Of a stretch of 64,000 nucleotides of DNA, positions 46,247 through 57,989 are shown one piece after another. Every line of letters starts with the position of its first letter. The first letter of the stretch is position 1. The position numbers and the translations under genes are program-made. The notes under the pieces are model-generated. The model saw only the letters and a program-made list of their open reading frames with translations. It did not search any database and was not told where the DNA came from. The DNA is from Arthrinium phaeospermum (lineage: Eukaryota; Ascomycota; Sordariomycetes; Amphisphaeriales; Apiosporaceae): assembly GCA_006503535.1 (NCBI GenBank), contig QYRS01000004.1, positions 496,001 through 560,000 of the forward strand. The letters are read 5' to 3'.

Positions 46247-47443
46247 TGTCGCCTCGTTCCTCCAAGTCCACCCGCCGGTCTCAAATATCTTTGGCAATAT
46301 TTCCGTGTCGAAAGAGAATATCGGAATTGGTAGATAGAACAACACCACTCTTGATCGTAACGCCCGCTCAGGTTTTAAGACACGGGATCCCAGGTCACAC
46401 GCGCACACGAACTGTCCGCTACGGACGGCTCCATGCGGGGTTGGACGTGCCCCAAAGTCCACTCTGCTGCCGCTTTCTATCAGGTAATGGGGAGACCTGC
46501 TACGTAATGCTGCAGCAGGGGATTCCGCTCACTCAACCTATTGCGGTATTATCCTGCGGCGAGGAACAAAAATCGAGTATATGTCGAGACATTCGAATTG
46601 CTAGACACACAGTCTAAGTTAACCCATCGTACCGCAACTCAGAGCAAACATCTTCATGCTATGTTTGCCGTGCAATCTGTCTTGGAGATCTCAGAGAGGG
46701 TGTGGGGTAAAAGCGCGGGCGGCCGGATCTTGGCTCTAGGCGCGATTGAAGTCTGGGGTTTTGCGGAGAAAGCGCCCGCCCCCCTTCCAACATTCCATCC
46801 GTTCCCCTACCCCTTACTTTGCCCAATTAATACAGTTGCGGTGACATCTGCCACTGCCTTCAGTGCATAAGTATAGTAGCGAGACTTCTCCCATGGCGTC
46901 TGTTGGCGGCATAAGCCCAAACGTTGACGATCATGACTGCAATGTTGCAAAGCCAAAGAACCCATAAGGCGTAGTAAAAATGCTATTCAGGCAGCCTTCA
47001 AGTCAGGGCGTGTATAACGCTTAGCCTAGCGTTATTACAAGTGGTATGCTGTTTGTCCTCCAGTCTCTCTCGCTCTCCCTCTCTCTAAAGCCAACATCTA
47101 TGTACCCTCTTTTCTTCTCCTGAACGACAGTGCATTTCCCTCCTGCTGTTGTTGCCTGACGATGCCATGCTAGTAACGCCATGCTCTATGCACTTGTAAC
47201 GAGTATATACAGGTAGGTGATAGTAGTGTGTGTTATCGGCCGTCTTTTCCTCTCCCTTTGTTGTGAATTGGTGATGCCGTTTCTTCGTACACACATGAAC
47301 CGCGCCAGGCGCCCCTTATAGTCTAGATTATACCCCAAAAGACATGAAAAAAAGTAAAAAGCCCTACAAATATAATACAACGAAGTTTTCGCGGCTTGAA
47401 GGAGTTAAAAAGTTTAGGTGCTCCAAGGTGCCAAGATGAGTTT
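46247..47443. other. Intergenic region (1.2 kb)
   Basis: Promoter side of the acyl-CoA synthetase gene and 3' side of the GT32 gene, both on the minus strand. Only chance frames are seen; there is a short CT-rich stretch near 47061-47087. Confidence 0.5.
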
Positions 47444-48642
47444 CTAAGTCATCTGCTCGCCAATGTGGCGCTCGCTCTCGGGCTTCCAGGTGCCTAAGTA
47501 TCATATCGAGTTAGTATCACGTACAAGAGCAAACTTCTCAGCTTAGAGAATGCTAGTTGCCGGGGCAGACTCACCTTCAAAATCGTGCTTAACGAAGGCC
47601 ATGGGGTCGTCGGGCTCCTTGGCGCCCATCTGCTGCACGCCGGGCGAGAAGCTGGTGATGGGCAGCACCACCACATCGCCCACCTTCTTGGGGCTCTCTA
47701 TGCCCGTGAAGTTCTGGAAGGTGATGTTGCCGGTGCTGCTGCTCATGTCGAAGTAGCGCCCGTCGTTGAGGTAGTCGAAGATGGTGTCGGTCCAGATGGC
47801 GGGCCCCGTGAACTCGACGACGCTCTGGTCCTTGGAGATGAAGGGCCCGCCCAGCTTGGCCCGCCGCAGCGTCTCCTTGGTGATGCGCGTCACGATGTCG
47901 CGCAGGACGGGTGGCCCGCCTTGGCCTGGATGGTCCACTGGCAGAACTGGATGCGGCGGCTGTACCATTCCTTCCAGTCGGCGCGGTCCGGGTCCGCCTC
48001 GATGCCCACGACCAGGCCGATGCTCTCCTTGGGCACGTGGTCGGGGATCCACTGCAGCGCGCTCTTGAGGGCGAAGGTGTCGATGTCCGAGTAGATGCCG
48101 CCGCGGGCCAGCAGGATCAGGTACCGGAAGAAGTCGGCCTTGAGGACGGGCTGCGGCAGCGCGTGGTACGCCTCGAGCACCTCGGGCACCGCCGCGTACA
48201 GCACCCGCAGCAGGTGCACCGCCACCTGGTCGGTGATGACCTCGTGCACGAAGCCCGGGTGCTGCTGGCTCCAGCTGGCCTCCTGCTCCCGGAACGCAAA
48301 CTCCTCGTCCGCCGGCGTGTACCGCCACGTCTGCCAGATGTAGGCCGGGAACTTGGTCTCGACGTCGTAGGGGTACTGGTAGGCGAGCTTGTCGTACAGC
48401 GACATCTTGGACGTGTCGATCATGGGCTTCTGCGCGACATGTTTGTCGGGACCCGGCGCGCCGGCGACGACGGACTCGCCTTTGGCGTGCGACGATGCGC
48501 CCTTCTCGGCGTCGGCGGGTCGGTTTTTGGGGAGGTCGGGTACTGAGTCGTCGTCCGCGGTGGTACCGTGGGAGCGTCGGAGGAGGAAGAAGGCGGTAAG
48601 CAGGAAGGCGGCGAAAATGAGGGCGCGTTTAAAGGACAACAT
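47444..48642 (-). CDS. Glycosyltransferase family 32 (Och1-like mannosyltransferase), one frameshift
   Basis: Golgi-type type II glycosyltransferase. Exons: 48642-47575 and 47493-47444; the intron is gtgagt ... cttag. A short cytosolic end and signal anchor (ALIFAAFLLTAFFLL, residues 8-22) are followed by a stem and the GT32 domain: FPAYIWQTWRY, ADFFRYLILLARGGIYSDIDT with the nucleotide-sugar DxD at Asp186/Asp188, then FCQWTIQAKAGHP. At about residue 243 (47909-47911, CCC on the minus strand) the frame breaks. With one extra C it continues VLRDIVTRITKETL ... GPAIWTDTIFDYL, and the total becomes 1119 nt (372 aa plus stop). The rest, splice sites and stop are intact, so a sequencing deletion is likely; a recent null allele is possible. 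Related enzymes (Och1, Hoc1) initiate or extend outer-chain mannan on N-glycans; the exact acceptor here is unknown. Confidence 0.87.
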
Positions 48643-50103
48643 GGTCGGCGGTCGGTGGTTGGTCGAGAAAAAAAGAGCCTTCCCCTGCTCGGGATTGGGC
48701 AACAACAACACCTCGACGGCACGGCGCAGGACGGCTTGGTCGGAGATCAATTGGAGGGCGTAATGCGATCGAGGAAGAGAAGGACTAGTAGGATCGTCGC
48801 GAAGGTAATAGGCAGGCAGCCGGCCTTATTATGGAGATACAAAGTACAGGTAAGGTGTGAGGACGACACGACAACGAAGTCGAGCAACGCAAGCAGTGCC
48901 GATCTGCAGCGGATTGGGCGAAATGGATACGTAGCACTGCTTTTTTTTCGCTGCTGATGTGTGTGATGGTGCTCAAGTCGGTCAGAGGAAACGAAAGGGT
49001 GTACACAACCAAACCAAACCTCCACCCAGCTAGCACCCTAGGTTGAACGATAGTAAGAAAGCGGGAGATGAGGAAGAAACAGGTACAGTAGCGGCGGGAT
49101 GCAAGAGAGGTATCTCCATTAGGTCGCACGCAGCATTCTGGGTCGGTCCGGTCGGTCTCCAAGGTTAAGAAGAAAAAGAAGAAGAAACGAACCAATTGGT
49201 GCCAGGGTTCACGATCATAACGAACCTATCCATCCATCGATTCTTTTTTTAAAGTGCCAAACCTTCCCCTTTCCTCAGGTATATTTTCTTTAGTCAGAAC
49301 AGGTCATCGCGGATTAATTGATTGGAGGGACCCTGAACGCTGCCAGGCGAACTATGCGAAGACCTTGGCCCAGCTTGGCTGTGTTTCTTCAAGCTTCAGG
49401 GCCGCAGGTCCCCCCACTCTTTTCGACCCTAGGCCCGCGAACCCCCAAGCTTCCGGTTACAGCGACATGCGCAATTGCGTAAACCAAACACCGGCTCCCC
49501 CAATGCCCAGTCAGTCACTCTATCGTCGATTACACATCAGTCTGTGTGATGGGCAGGTTGTTCGATTCATCGTCTGCTTCTTGTCGTATTTTTCGCCAGG
49601 TGTTTCAACTGATGGAGCCTGTTGAGCCCACGTGCCTTTTCATAGGTGCATAAATCAATTCTGCCAGCCGCTCTTTAATGACATTACGCTGGCAGGACCC
49701 CACTTTGAAATTACCTCAGCTACAGATATCAACCCCTGCCATGGCGGAAGTGATTCAGATAACCCAGCCAAAACATGAGTCTTCGTATATTCTTAAAATT
49801 CCAGCCTCGAATCTTTTCAGCTCTTTTATCCTCGCGTCCCGATCCGTCGTCTGACGCGTCTGTCTCCATGAGGTGCTGACCGTTGGGGCCGTAATATGTC
49901 AGGTGGTCTCTTCGTCTGCTGCATTAGCAATACGAAAAAACACCGTCATGTTTTCTTACAACAGGGCTTCGCAGGTGGCCGACACGAGTTTCATAACACC
50001 ATACTTATTGATGCCATCAGCCAAATTAGCCAGACTAATATGTACCCTTCTCTAATTAGAGGTCAGCTCGTGAGTGCTTATAGTTACTTTACCTTTATTT
50101 AAG
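48643..50103. other. Intergenic region (1.5 kb)
   Basis: Upstream of the GT32 gene and left of the MITE. No supported gene. Its first few hundred bases should be the GT32 promoter. The last 8 bases (50096-50103) form the left half of the possible target duplication. Confidence 0.5.
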
Positions 50104-50635
50104 TAGGGCTGGTAAAAACCCGGTTCTTTACTAAAGAACCGTTTTTATAGAGTATTGAAAAAACTAGTAAAAAATTAAAAAACCGGTTTTTTAAAGTTAC
50201 CTGACCTGTGTCAATTTACCTGTTTTTTTAAACATTAATTTTTTTACTAAATAATAATAAATTTTAAAGATGTGTAAAGGTGTGTAAGTTATAATACTTT
50301 AACGCGTCGATTTAGTAACGAAATAATACTTTAATATTATTTTATCGATATTAAGAAAGTAAAAAAAGCCCGCGCGAGCTATATTCGATACCATAATTAA
50401 TAAGTTATTAACGTTAATAAAATATTACCACTTTCGAGTTTATAATATTTAACCTATTCGACCTTAGTTTACCCGGAAATTACGCCTATTTCGGTGCGGA
50501 AAAAGGGATTTTTCGGGCTAGCAAAGGCTTGCGCATAGACTTAAACATAGACTTAGTTTTTACTTTAAAGTACTATAATTTTTTACTAAGTTTTTAAAGA
50601 AACCAAAAAACCGGTTTTTTAATTTACCAGCCCTA
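50104..50635. mobile_element. hAT-like non-autonomous MITE, 532 bp, AT-rich
   Basis: Terminal inverted repeats of 13 identical bases (TAGGGCTGGTAAA at 50104; its reverse complement ends at 50635) bound a very AT-rich segment unlike its GC-balanced surroundings. Subterminal copies of an aaaccggttt palindrome occur near both ends. There is no open frame. Flanking octamers, tatttaag (50096-50103) and catctaaa (50636-50643), match at 5 of 8 positions and all differences are transitions, so they may be an 8-bp target duplication eroded by C-to-T change. TIRs of this TAGGG/CAGGG type with 8-bp duplications are typical of hAT elements. The AT richness and TpA abundance would fit repeat-induced point mutation. 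Confidence 0.7.
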
Positions 50636-50643
50636 CATCTAAA

Positions 50644-52120
50644 TGGCTTAATACCAGTCATCATAAATTGAAATCTCTTCAGTCCACTCGACTTCTCTAA
50701 TGCACTTTCTTTAGGGCATGCAGCTGTACGTTGAAACTAGCTGTGTGCTTCCAGTGCGTGATGATTTGGGGTTTGGTGTGGTCTTTTTTCTTTTCTTTTT
50801 CTTCACGATGGGAATAGTAACATCATGGTCGTTCAGTATATACGGAGGTGACTAATCCCAGATCAACCTCCATGCTGCGGACCAGTCTCCTTACGAGGGG
50901 AGTAGCAATGGAAACCAGTATTTCAGAGATAGATAACAGAGGGAAAAAAGTTAAATAGACGGGTTCAAGATATGTAGCACGCCAAGCGGACATGTGATAG
51001 ATCGCGCACCTTTCCCCCTTACACCCACGGTTGGGGAAGTAAGGGGTGGCACACTTGGCAGGCGGTTGGATGCCACCACGTTCAACTTCCATATAACATA
51101 TACGGCAGATGAAATCGACCTCTACCGCTAATCAGTCTGATCGTGGGGTGATGAAGTAGTCTGAAAAATTCTTTATACATGCTTGCGCTTCAGATTGCCT
51201 GACCCGAGAGAGCTCATTCCTCAGTCGTCAGGTTACGCTGTGCATCAGTGTTCCTGGTTTGCTGAACAATTCCCGCCATACGGAATGGCATCTATCGTGT
51301 ACTTACATACTTCGGAGAACCTTCGGCCCGCGAAGGCAGAGACACCAACAGAAACCCAGGAGTGTGAAATCGCACATCTCCATCCGTACTGGCCGCCCCC
51401 CTTGAGCACATGCCACGGCGACCTGACATCATCACCTTCGTTGAAAAGCTACTTGATCATCCAACGAAGGTCCTCCGAACGGATGAGCATAGCTCTTGGT
51501 TCGTTGTACGATGTTTTCCAACGAGGGAGCCGTCGTGATGTACCATGATCTAGAGAGAACCGAAGGTGGTTTGCTCGCCACGGAAAGTAGGCATGTTACT
51601 GTATCAACACGGTCAGATCCAACGCCGTCAAGGATTCCAAGTCACTATACGCTAACCGATATACAGGGCAGTGGCCATATGTCGTGCCAGATTGAAGGAT
51701 GTCTGGATGTTGGCTGATTGCTTCCTGCGAATCCGTTCCTCACGACACGCCCACCAACATCGCGGACCAAACTGCGACTTCCTGCCGCATGCGGCTTCGA
51801 ACAGGCAATTGCTTCATCTAAGCTATCAAGAAACGCGACACAAACCTCAATATGTGCCATGCGATAGCTCCGCATTCTCACTCTTTCCCCCGGTAGTGAG
51901 ATTCCTCGTCCTCGAGTCGAGCCTGCCAACACCAGTCCTGATACCGAAAACGGAAGATGCTTCTCACTGCATGGAAAGCCTTTGGGGGTATAAAGGGTCG
52001 TGTTTTGGAGGCAATTTTGGTTTCGAGGCAGCAAGCCAAGCCATACATGTTCTATGAACACACGAATGCGACCGATTCCATATATCTACCTGCGCATCAG
52101 AGGAAAGAATTCAAATCACA
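50644..52120. other. Intergenic region (1.5 kb)
   Basis: Between the MITE and the small cysteine-rich gene. Several frames of 60-140 codons overlap in different phases on both strands (51183-51548, 51645-52061) without recognisable domains. Not called as genes. It may contain the promoter and leader of the small gene. Confidence 0.4.
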
Positions 52121-52462
52121 ATGATTCCCGTGAGTGCTTTCGTATTATGTTCTGTCATCTGCGAACGCCAATTCCGGTCAGCGCAGTGTTACTGACTATT
52201 TGCCCAGGATGAAGAGTTGATGAAGTGCGGATGTGAATTGCACGATTGCCCGAACAAAGAAGACCCAAACGAAGGAACAGGACTGAACAGATATGGTGAA
52301 TATAAGAGCGGTAGATTGGTCTTTATATGCCATACCTGCTTTGCCAACCGAGAGGCAAATAACAAGAAGAGATGTCACGAATATTGGGTGAACAACGGGT
52401 TTGCCCAAAGATTGACAAGAGATCAGTCAGGGAAAATCTACTCAGCGGAAGGGTCTCAATAA
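52121..52462 (+). CDS. Small cysteine-rich, probable zinc-binding protein of unknown function
   Basis: I do not recognise this gene. A two-exon model, 52121-52129 (Met-Ile-Pro) and 52208-52462, gives 87 aa. The 78-nt intron has donor GTGAGT, branch ACTGAC and acceptor cccag in good spacing, and the start context is cacaATGa. The product starts MIPDEELMKCGCELHDCPNK. It has three cysteines within eight residues (CGC-x4-DC, about residues 10-17), then a polar stretch, and VFICHTCF with a CxxC pair, followed by a basic, helical NREANNKKRCHEYW segment. The C-x-C/C with CxxC layout suggests a zinc ribbon. It could instead begin at an upstream ATG (for example 52054, 52066) with a longer first exon. 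No signal peptide or helix. The nearest neighbours are a MITE 1.5 kb upstream and no gene for 2.7 kb downstream. Confidence 0.5.
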
Positions 52463-55185
52463 GGATGCGGCAACAGAAGGGTGACGAAGCCATCAAGGAG
52501 GAAAAACACACGACCGCAACATGCATCCTTGCCGGTCACATCCCAACTACCGAACCGAGTTCACTCAACCGACAGCTATGTTGAGTGCTTCGAAATGAGA
52601 GAGAGAGAGAGAGAGAGAGAGGGAGAATTGATTTCCTAGAATAATGGCTTTTTGGAGAGCCTGTCCATTCTTTGATTACTTCAGCTGAAGATGGTCTGTC
52701 ATCGATTGTTCGTTTTTGCATTTAGCTCCTAGTACAACCAACTATGCCCGGCACCACATTATTGATGCATTCGCATGACTGCGTGATCGAAGCTTGAATG
52801 TTGCTAGATGCTGATCAGCCGTCAAAACGTATTTTGACCACTGCCAAAGGAGGGCTGTGTTCATCGAAAACCTCCTGTACTGTGGGTGCACTTCCGCTCC
52901 GTGCCCGGTTATGATAAAAGATATGTTCGACGATGCGCTGTTGACGTTGGATTAAGGGGTAGTGGCGTGTGTCTGGGGCAGCACCTGCTTTTGCCAACCG
53001 GAGCAATGGGGTAAGAGACAGTATGTTGAAAATTGAAGGCTGCAAAGGTAGCAGGTACAAAGTGTATTCATTAAAAGCATAAAGACTGAAGATCAGTACT
53101 AAGCAAAGACCACCAGAAAGTACTCCGAAGGAATGCTATCCTTGTACCGAATACCTCGGTTGCTGCATATATGCAACACAGTACTCATTCTTCTGCTCAT
53201 TCTACCCACAGGCCAAGCCACTGTTAGCGGCCACCTGAAAACCAATGCCTCCTTTCTCCCCACGACGTTGAAACAAAATCCACTGAACCAATCGCGTCAA
53301 CATATTCTTTCTGTTCACCTGATGATCCTGCGCGCCTATGTTGCCGAAAGCCGTCAATCGTATCTGTCCGTCTCGCTCCTTCTTCGAGCCTTGAGGCTGA
53401 GCCGACTCCCGTCATCGCCCACTTTTCCTCCAGTCTTCTTACTCCAGCACCGTAGCGGCCAGGTTGCATTCCGAATTGATCTGTCTCGGATCTCTCCAGT
53501 TGGCAGCTGCCTCACTGCGGGCTACCTATCCCTGCCGACCGGGACCCGAGAGTTGCGGGCGGCTGGTACTGGGCTGGGCTCGGCAGTTCGTCTGTGCTAA
53601 AATTGTCTCTGGCTCGCTCGTCCCAAGTTCCCGTCTCCAGTTTATGCATACATCACTTCAGCTGAACTCTAACCCGCACCGAGGCTACGAGACTTCCTTG
53701 CGGCACATGTGGCGGTCAATGGCGCGCCGGGCGCATCCCAGACTGACTGGTCAACATCCTTCGATAGCGAACAAGGGGTAGCCTGGAATTGATTGCTGTT
53801 AATAGGTATGGTGGTAATGCCGAGGCAGCGGAGGGAGGTGGGTCCTATCTCGTGGTCAACCCGGGTTCGGCGAACGGCCTGACTGCGGTGTGAGCTGAGG
53901 CGGCGTGCCTCCGACCGCAGGTCCCGTATCCTTGACCGAGTACGACCACATTGGCCACTGATGGTTGCTCGGTACTTCTGGTTGCATGATATGATCTCGG
54001 TTTCGTCACGCATGCACGCCCTGTTTCCAATTGTTGCTTTGGATCAGATGATGCACTTTCTTGGAGTCTTCGTCCGGAGGCTGGAGACATGTATGCCTGT
54101 AGCAAACTGCGCCCGTATACTGTTCATGCCAAGTCCAAGGAGCAATATATAATCGGAATTGCAACTACTACGGCAACGCGGTAGCAGAAACGGAGGGAAC
54201 ATTGTCTATCAGAGATAGCGCTTGTTTACGGCTGCAAAACTACGTAGGTAGGTAGCGGAACCATGTTGCGGGTGCTGTACCCGAGAAAGACCAAACCAAA
54301 CTTTCCAGTATTCCGGTCTCTCAACTGAACATTGAAACCAAGGCACCTACTAGTACCGTTGACTTGATGGACCAGATACTAGTGGAGGGGTAACGGTCGA
54401 CCCCAGGTGCTCGTGGGACACCGGAGCCTACGGGCCCACGACGGGATCTGTCGTTCAAAGTCCGAAAATGGGCAATGCCAGGTAAGAGGTGCAGCTGATG
54501 ATAAATAAGATCGGCTGGAGCTGCCACAACCAGCAAAGCCCCACCGCCATGCAAGCTGGCCAAGATAATGGTGCATGTAAAGGCTATTCTGTAGGCCAAC
54601 ATGAACATTGAATATCTACGGAGATGAAGTAATAATATTGATTGGGTGGTGGTTTAACCCACCAAGATAACCTCCATTCGCATCACGCCCGAGCCTCCCC
54701 CGCATTTGATAGTGCACACCCCAGTGGACTCCCCCACCCCACCACTAACAAAGACACTACTCGGTACTCAACCTGCCTACTTTATGAGGCGAGGGACTCT
54801 CCGCCAACCACTTCATAAGGTTATATGATGCTTGCTTTTGCTATCTTTCTAGCGGATCGACTCCCATCCAACAGATATACCTGCATGCCGGCTTATCGCG
54901 GGGATCTGGTACCTTGATTCTCGCCTCCGAAGTCGCGGCGATCGGTGTCTCCCATCCGTCAGCCGTGAATACTTGAAGCTCTAGATCACCCCGCATATGT
55001 AGTAACTCCCGACCCGAAGCTGAACTTCCATCACCACCTTTTCCTGGTGACTCGTACTCCCCAACGTACCTGACTTGCAACCAGACATATCCCTATCCCA
55101 GGTCACCTCGTGGTTATATCCCCGTATCCCCCGGTACGAGTCAGTCACCACCAAAAATCGCAGATTGGTCTGTCAGGAACTTGCG
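52463..55185. other. Intergenic region (2.7 kb)
   Basis: Only chance-like frames; a (GA)n tract at 52597-52620. A frame at 53133-53600 (plus) begins with a hydrophobic stretch but the rest lacks coding character. The last few hundred bases should be the amine oxidase promoter. Confidence 0.4.
52597..52620 (+). repeat. (GA)n short microsatellite
   Basis: About 12 GA units seen directly, about 135 bp past the stop of the small cysteine-rich gene. Confidence 0.85.
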
Positions 55186-57640
55186 ATGGCTTCAACTTCG
55201 TCGTCAGCGCGGCCACATCCGCTGCAGAGACTGAACGACGAGGAGATCCTGAAAGCCAAGAACATCCTCGCCAAGACCCATGAATCGGGGGAGAGCCTGC
55301 TTTTCAGATTCACCTACCTCGAGGAGCCAAAGCGAGAGGATCTGGTCAAGTATTTGGCCGCCGAGCATCAGGATGGCAACGCTGCTACTCTGCCGACCCT
55401 GCCTCGTATGGTCAAGTTCGTCTACGATGTGATCAAGGGCCCCGGAGAGCATATCCTCGCAGATGCCGTAGTCGACATTGATTCGGGAGAGGTCGTCCAG
55501 AAGCAGACGCATCCCACAGAGAGCCAGGCCGGCTACGCCCCGTAAGTTGTTTCCACCTATTGTTCAAGGGTAATACGGTCCTATGTAGACACAACGCTCA
55601 CATGATATATCTCAGCTTCGAGTTTGCTCAATTCCAAGAAACATGTGCCAACTCGGACATGTTCAAAGAAGCTCTCAAGGAGTTCGAGCTGCCCGAAAAC
55701 TTCACCATCACGATTGACCCCTGGCCGTATGGCGGGCTGGACCCGGACGAGTCCATCCCCCGCTACATGCAGGGCCTGGTCTTCGCGCGCGATGCGTCCA
55801 AGGACAACCTCGACGCCAACCACTACGCCTATCCCATTCCCCTCATCCCGGTTATGGATTTTAACAAGAAGGAGCTGGTCCGTATCGACCGCCTGGCCAC
55901 CGGCGGCAAGGGAGATCCGCTGGAGCCCGCGGCGGCCTCCGACACGCCCAAGAAGCTGTTCGCCAACGCCAAGTCGGCCGAGTATGTCCCGGAGCTGCTC
56001 GAAGACCGCCCCCTGCGGACCGACATGAAGCCCATCAACATCACCCAGCCCGACGGCGCCTCCTTCACCGTCGAGGACTCGTCGCTCGTCTCCTGGCAGA
56101 AGTGGCGCTTCCGCGTCGGCTTCTCCCCGCGCGAGGGCGCCGTGCTGCACGATTTGTGTTACGACAACCGGCCCGTCTTCTACCGCATGTCCTTCTCGGA
56201 GATGACTGTGCCGTACGGCGACCCCCGGCCGCCCTTCCACCGCAAGCAGGCCTTCGACTTTGGCGACGGCGGCGCGGGCCGCAGCGCCAACAACCTGGGC
56301 CTTGGCTGCGACTGCCTGGGCGCCATTCACTACTTCGACGCCTGGGACACGGACCCCGAGGGGCAGCCGACCCTCTCCAAAAACGTCGTGTGCCTGCACG
56401 AGCAGGACGCCGGCATCGGCTGGAAGCACACCAACTTCCGCACGGGCCGGGCCGTGGTGACGCGCCTGCGGGAGCTCGTCGTGCAGTTCATCATCACGCT
56501 GGCCAACTACGAGTACATCTTCGCCTACAAGCTGGACACGGCGGGCAACGTCACGCTCGAGACGCGCGCCACGGGCATCGTCAGCGTCGTCGCCATCGAC
56601 GAGGGCAAGACGAGCGGGTACGGCAACCTGGTGGCGCCGGGCGTCCTGGCCCAGAACCACCAGCACATCTTCGCGGCCCGCCTGGACCCGGCCGTCGACT
56701 CGTACGCCGAGGGCGAGACGGCCGTCGTGCTCGAGGAGAGCCACCCCATGCCTTCCATCGACCCGCTGACCAACCCCCACGGCAACGGCTACGAGGTGCG
56801 GCGCACCCCGCTCGACAAAGCCGCCTTCGCCGACGCGGAGCCGAAACTAAACCGGGTGGTGCGGCTCGAGAACCGCAGTAACAAAAACGCCGTCAGCGGC
56901 AAAAACGTGGGCTACAAGTTCGCGCCCAGCGCGACGCAGCTGCTGCTCGCGCACCCGGACAGCACGCAGGCCAAGCGTGCGCCGTTCGCGCAGCACCACC
57001 TCTGGGTCACGGGCCACCGCGACGGCGAGCTCTGGGCCGCCGGCGAGTTCACCAACCAGTCCCGCGGCGAGGTGGGCGGGGTCAAGGCCATGGTCGAGCG
57101 CGGCGACTGGTTCGCCCGGGACGGGGAGGCGAGCAATGGCAGTGCGGCCGGGGGAGAGGGGCGGCTGAGCACGCCCGTAGTCTGGTAAGATTGCCGCATT
57201 CTGCTCTCCCTATTACTATGCTAACCATCTACTATCTAGGTCTGTTTTCGGATTGACCCACAACCCCAGGGTCGAGGATTGGCCGGTCATGTAAGTCATC
57301 TCAAATACCAATTCTTGCTTGGAGTTGAACTGTGTGCTAATCCATCAACAGGCCCGTCGAGGTCCACCAAGTCCACATCCGGCCGGCCGACTTCTTCACC
57401 AGCAACCCCGCCCTGGACGTTCCCTCGACCAAGAACGAGACCAGCGTCTTGGTGTCTGGCTCGTCGTCCTGCTGCGATGCCAAGGACAAGAAGGCGATCG
57501 CCCAGCAGGAAGACCCAGTCTCGCACATGCAGGGCTCGGGGCCCGACGTGAAGCCCAAGGACGTCGGCAGCGGTGGCAAGGACAAGGACAAGAAGAGGTT
57601 TAGTTCGCTCTTGAGTGGGGTGTTTGGGAAGAAGGACTAG
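55186..57640 (+). CDS. Copper amine oxidase (primary-amine oxidase)
   Basis: Oxidises primary amines to aldehyde, ammonia and hydrogen peroxide with copper and the topaquinone cofactor. 754 aa in four exons: 55186-55541, 55616-57184, 57240-57290, 57352-57640. Seen: N-terminal domains (ARPHPLQRLNDEEI start, PWPYGGLDPDESIPRYMQGL), the catalytic region DLCYDNRPVFYRMSFSEMTVPYGDP, GCDCLGAIHYFDAW, the topaquinone precursor Tyr417 in N-Y-E-Y, the copper ligands His467 and His469 in NHQHIF, and the third-His region QHHLWVTGHR; then EDWPVMPVEVHQVHIRPADFF. The last 80 residues form a Lys/Gly/Ser-rich tail with a CC pair (SSSCCDAKDK) ending FGKKD, which is not a standard peroxisomal SKL signal. Many fungal relatives are intracellular. 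No signal peptide is visible. It may supply ammonium from amines. Convergent with the QPRTase gene. Confidence 0.94.
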
Positions 57641-57989
57641 ACATGTTTTGGATAAGAGGAGTGTTATCTATTTCTCTAATGAGTCATCCATTATAATGAT
57701 CTCGGTACGGAGTACAAGTTCCCTATTGCGATAAACCCCTTCGACGATGAGCAGGGCATAATAACAACATCTACGAGAATCTCTCTTTTGGCAATTACTT
57801 GTACTGTGCACCCCGGATGTGATACGGCAATAAACGAAGTCATCCAATTATGTACAGTTAAGGGGCTGGCTGGTACATACCCCATTGGAACTGTGTAAAG
57901 ATATCCAAGTACAGATCCCATGATTTTAGATGTACACGAAGCAAAGAGAGTCACGTTGCTCCTCTCGACCAAATCATAGCTGAAGAACA
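57641..57989. other. Convergent 3' intergenic region
   Basis: About 350 bp between the stops of the amine oxidase (+) and QPRTase (-) genes. It should contain both 3' ends; nothing else is seen. Confidence 0.6.

Noticed and set aside
55581..56780. 399-codon open frame opposite the amine oxidase gene
   Set aside because: Antisense shadow with Val/Gly/Arg-rich low-complexity sequence; the plus strand carries all copper and topaquinone motifs.
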